A program made the position numbers and the translations under genes. Shown in pieces: positions 61,465 through 64,000 of a DNA stretch of 64,000 nt (position 1 is its first letter; every line of letters starts with the position of its first letter). The notes beneath the pieces are model-generated. The model was given only the letters and a program-made list of their open reading frames with translations. It was not told the origin of the DNA and made no database searches. This DNA is from Flavobacterium sp. (lineage in GTDB: Bacteria > Bacteroidota > Bacteroidia > Flavobacteriales > Flavobacteriaceae): NCBI GenBank assembly GCA_018883065.1, contig VEQT01000005.1, positions 1 through 64,000 on the forward strand. Direction: 5' to 3'.

Positions 61465-62130
61465 ATGTTAAAAGAAATCAACATACTATCAACCAAAGCA
61501 CTTTCGTTAGTAGAAATACAATTTTTATTAGATGCAAATATTGCGGTAGATTCGGTAGATTTTATTGCAATAAACCCAAAAAAATTTACCTTAGAAACAG
61601 TGCATGACAACTTGATTTTCACCAGTCAAAATGCGGTACGTTCGGTTTTGCAGCATCCCGAATGGGAGCGACTCAAAAGCAAAAACGCATTTGCCGTGGG
61701 CATTAAAACTAAAAATCTATTGGCAGCAAACGGATTTAATGTAATCGCCTACACCGGCTATGCATCCGATTTGGCTGAAATTATTTCTTTGGTCTATGGC
61801 AAAGAAAGCTACACCTTTTTTTGTGGAAATTTGCGGCGAGATGTTTTACCCAACACGTTAAAAGAAAACGGAGTACAAGTCAACGAAATTGAAGTCTACG
61901 AGACCAAGCTCACGCCAATAAAAAACACTAAAAAAGTAGACGGAATATTATTTTTCAGTCCGTCAGCCGTTGAAAGTTATTTAAAAACAAATACCCTAAA
62001 AAACGAAATATGTTTCTGTATTGGCGAAACCACGGCAAAGGCATTAGCGTATAAAAATACCATTACAGCTGCCCACCCAACCGTGGAGTTGCTTCTGCAA
62101 GAAGTTGTAACACATTTTTCTGGTAAATAG
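61465..62130 (+). CDS. hemD: Uroporphyrinogen-III synthase
   Basis: FTSQNAVRSVLQH, DVLPNTLKENGVQVNEIEVYET, FFSPSAVESYL, CFCIGETTAKAL. Confidence 0.88.
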   Translation: MLKEINILSTKALSLVEIQFLLDANIAVDSVDFIAINPKKFTLETVHDNLIFTSQNAVRSVLQHPEWERLKSKNAFAVGIKTKNLLAANGFNVIAYTGYASDLAEIISLVYGKESYTFFCGNLRRDVLPNTLKENGVQVNEIEVYETKLTPIKNTKKVDGILFFSPSAVESYLKTNTLKNEICFCIGETTAKALAYKNTITAAHPTVELLLQEVVTHFSGK

Positions 62131-62151
62131 TTGGTTAAACAAACACGACAC

Positions 62152-62676
62152 ATGAAACATACATCATATGAAACGGAGAGACTGATTATTAGGCCAACAG
62201 ACGAGGTTGACGCAGGGTTTGTTTTTGAACTAGTAAATACACCAAAATGGCTCATGTACATTGGCGACAGAAACATCAAAACCGTTGAAGATGCTAAACA
62301 GTATATACAAGTAAAAATGACTCCCCAATTGAAAAGACTGGGCTACTCAAACTATACAGTGATTACCAAACTTGATGATAAAAAAATAGGAATTTGCGGA
62401 CTATATGACAGAGAAGGTCTTGAGGGCATCGACATTGGATTTGCCTTTTTGCCTGAATATGAAAAAAATGGATTTGCCTTTGAATCATCCAATAAATTAA
62501 TAGCAGTTGCCTTTAGTGAATTTGACGTTAATGCGATTAGCGCTATAACGGTAAAAGACAATAGATCTTCACAGCTACTTTTAGAGAAACTAGGCCTGAA
62601 ATACACGGGAACCACCAAAATGCCAAATGAAGATGAAGAAGTATTAGTTTACAAAATTGAACGTCCCACAGTTTAG
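62152..62676 (+). CDS. GNAT-family N-acetyltransferase
   Basis: [81 protein letters not shown] (RimJ/RimL-like). Confidence 0.92.
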   Translation: MKHTSYETERLIIRPTDEVDAGFVFELVNTPKWLMYIGDRNIKTVEDAKQYIQVKMTPQLKRLGYSNYTVITKLDDKKIGICGLYDREGLEGIDIGFAFLPEYEKNGFAFESSNKLIAVAFSEFDVNAISAITVKDNRSSQLLLEKLGLKYTGTTKMPNEDEEVLVYKIERPTV

Positions 62677-62725
62677 AACCCCACATAAATTATATCTCAT
62701 ACGTCAACAGATAATACCCAACAAA

Positions 62726-63745
62726 ATGATCAAGAACGACCTTTTTTTAAGAGCCCTAAACAACGAGAAAGTAGAGCGTCCACCCGTTTGGATGATGCGT
62801 CAAGCAGGAAGATATTTGCCCGAATTTAGAGCCCTGCGTGATAAATATGATTTCTTTACCCGCTGCGAAACGCCCGAATTGGCCGCCGAAATTACGGTAC
62901 AACCCATTCGAATTGTACAACCCGATGCGGCTATTTTATTTTCGGATATTTTGGTTGTGCCTCGCGCAATGGGTATACCTGTTGAATTAAAAGACAATTT
63001 GGGTCCGATAATTCCGAATCCCATTCGCAGCATGGAACAAGTGAACCAAGTTATTGTGCCAGACGTGAACGAAACGTTGGGTTATGTGTTTGACGCCATC
63101 AAATTGACCAAAGAAATGCTCAATGATGAGGTGCCATTGATTGGCTTTGCCGGATCACCTTGGACGATTTTTTGTTATGCGGTTGAAGGGAAAGGCTCCA
63201 AAAGTTTTGATACAGCCAAAGGATTTTGTTTTTCAAACCCAGTAGCGGCGCACACCTTATTGCAAAAAATAACAGACACTACGATTTTATATTTAAAAGA
63301 AAAAGTAAACGCAGGATGTAATGCCATTCAGATTTTTGATTCGTGGGGCGGCATGTTATCTCCTGCAGATTATCAAGAATTCTCCTGGAAATACATCAAC
63401 CAAATTGTAGAGGCCTTGGCTTCGCATACCAAAGTGATCGTGTTTGGAAAAGGATGTTGGTTTGCACTAAACGAAATGGGCAAATCAAAAGCAAGTGCGT
63501 TGGGCGTAGATTGGACGTGTTCGGCGCGTAATGCCCGCTATTTGTCTGGCGGAAAAATCACGTTACAGGGTAATTTTGATCCGTCCCGTTTGTTATCGCC
63601 TATCCCCACCATCAAAAAAATGGTACACGAAATGATTGATGAGTTTGGCAAAGACAATTACATCGTTAATCTAGGACACGGTATTTTACCGAATATTCCG
63701 GTGGATCATGCGAAGGCTTTTGTAGAGGCAGTGAAGGAGTATTAA
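62726..63745 (+). CDS. hemE: Uroporphyrinogen decarboxylase
   Basis: [54 protein letters not shown] 62726. Confidence 0.96.
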   Translation: MIKNDLFLRALNNEKVERPPVWMMRQAGRYLPEFRALRDKYDFFTRCETPELAAEITVQPIRIVQPDAAILFSDILVVPRAMGIPVELKDNLGPIIPNPIRSMEQVNQVIVPDVNETLGYVFDAIKLTKEMLNDEVPLIGFAGSPWTIFCYAVEGKGSKSFDTAKGFCFSNPVAAHTLLQKITDTTILYLKEKVNAGCNAIQIFDSWGGMLSPADYQEFSWKYINQIVEALASHTKVIVFGKGCWFALNEMGKSKASALGVDWTCSARNARYLSGGKITLQGNFDPSRLLSPIPTIKKMVHEMIDEFGKDNYIVNLGHGILPNIPVDHAKAFVEAVKEY

Positions 63746-63840
63746 TAGCCCTTCCTAACCTTCCAAAAGTGAACAAATAAATTATTAATTTAAAAATTTT
63801 CCACTCCACTCTCATTTGGATAGGAGTTGGGATCAGGCCA

Positions 63841-64000
63841 ATGAAAGATAAATTCTCCCAATATATACAAACGCTACAAGATCAAATCTGTAAAGGATTA
63901 GAAGATGTAGACGGTGTTGCCAAATTTCGTCAAGACCTATGGGAAAGACCAGAAGGTGGTGGCGGACGAACTCGTGTGATTGAAAACGGTCCCGAAGGGT
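63841..64000 (+). CDS. hemF: Oxygen-dependent coproporphyrinogen III oxidase (partial, runs off window end)
   Basis: [53 protein letters not shown]. Confidence 0.88.
   Translation, partial: MKDKFSQYIQTLQDQICKGLEDVDGVAKFRQDLWERPEGGGGRTRVIENGPEG

Noticed and set aside
1-64000. Prophage, integrase, transposase or rRNA operon
   Set aside because: No ORF in the supplied track shows integrase, transposase, phage structural or similar motifs; no rRNA sequence recognised.

Overview
A 64 kb chromosomal window from a Bacteroidota genome, Flavobacteriia-like by gene content and by TAnnTTTG-type promoters. Most of it is housekeeping: purN, rnhA, purF-like, sod, AddAB-like helicase/nuclease genes, kbl, an OmpA/TSP3 porin, HMG-CoA synthase, sdhCAB, GH92, glyS, thiL, lepA, dus, rbfA, mce, plsC, acyl-ACP desaturase, and a heme cluster (hemJ, hemH, hemA, hemC, hemD, hemE, hemF). 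The main non-routine signals are: (1) 31.3-38.2 kb, where a secreted 85-aa ORF is built from four near-identical 42-bp/14-aa repeats (EIGGQESRGSRRIV), each with a dibasic RR. It lies between an orphan LytTR regulator whose receiver phospho-Asp is replaced by Glu and two tandem paralogous TPR sensor-kinase/response-regulator pairs, and is a candidate repeat-peptide signalling locus. (2) A 432-bp DUF559 element bounded by 28-29 bp inverted repeats, each containing a hairpin, with a possible AACT duplication, inserted between hemC and hemD. (3) An independent small RNA unit between purF and sod, with consensus promoter, 5' stem and terminator. (4) A HigBA-type toxin-antitoxin locus with a perfect 16-bp palindromic operator overlapping its promoter, next to a roughly 240-nt multi-hairpin putative ncRNA. 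(5) Degenerate flavobacterial dispersed intergenic repeats. All calls come from reading sequence and the supplied ORF track; no database search was run.
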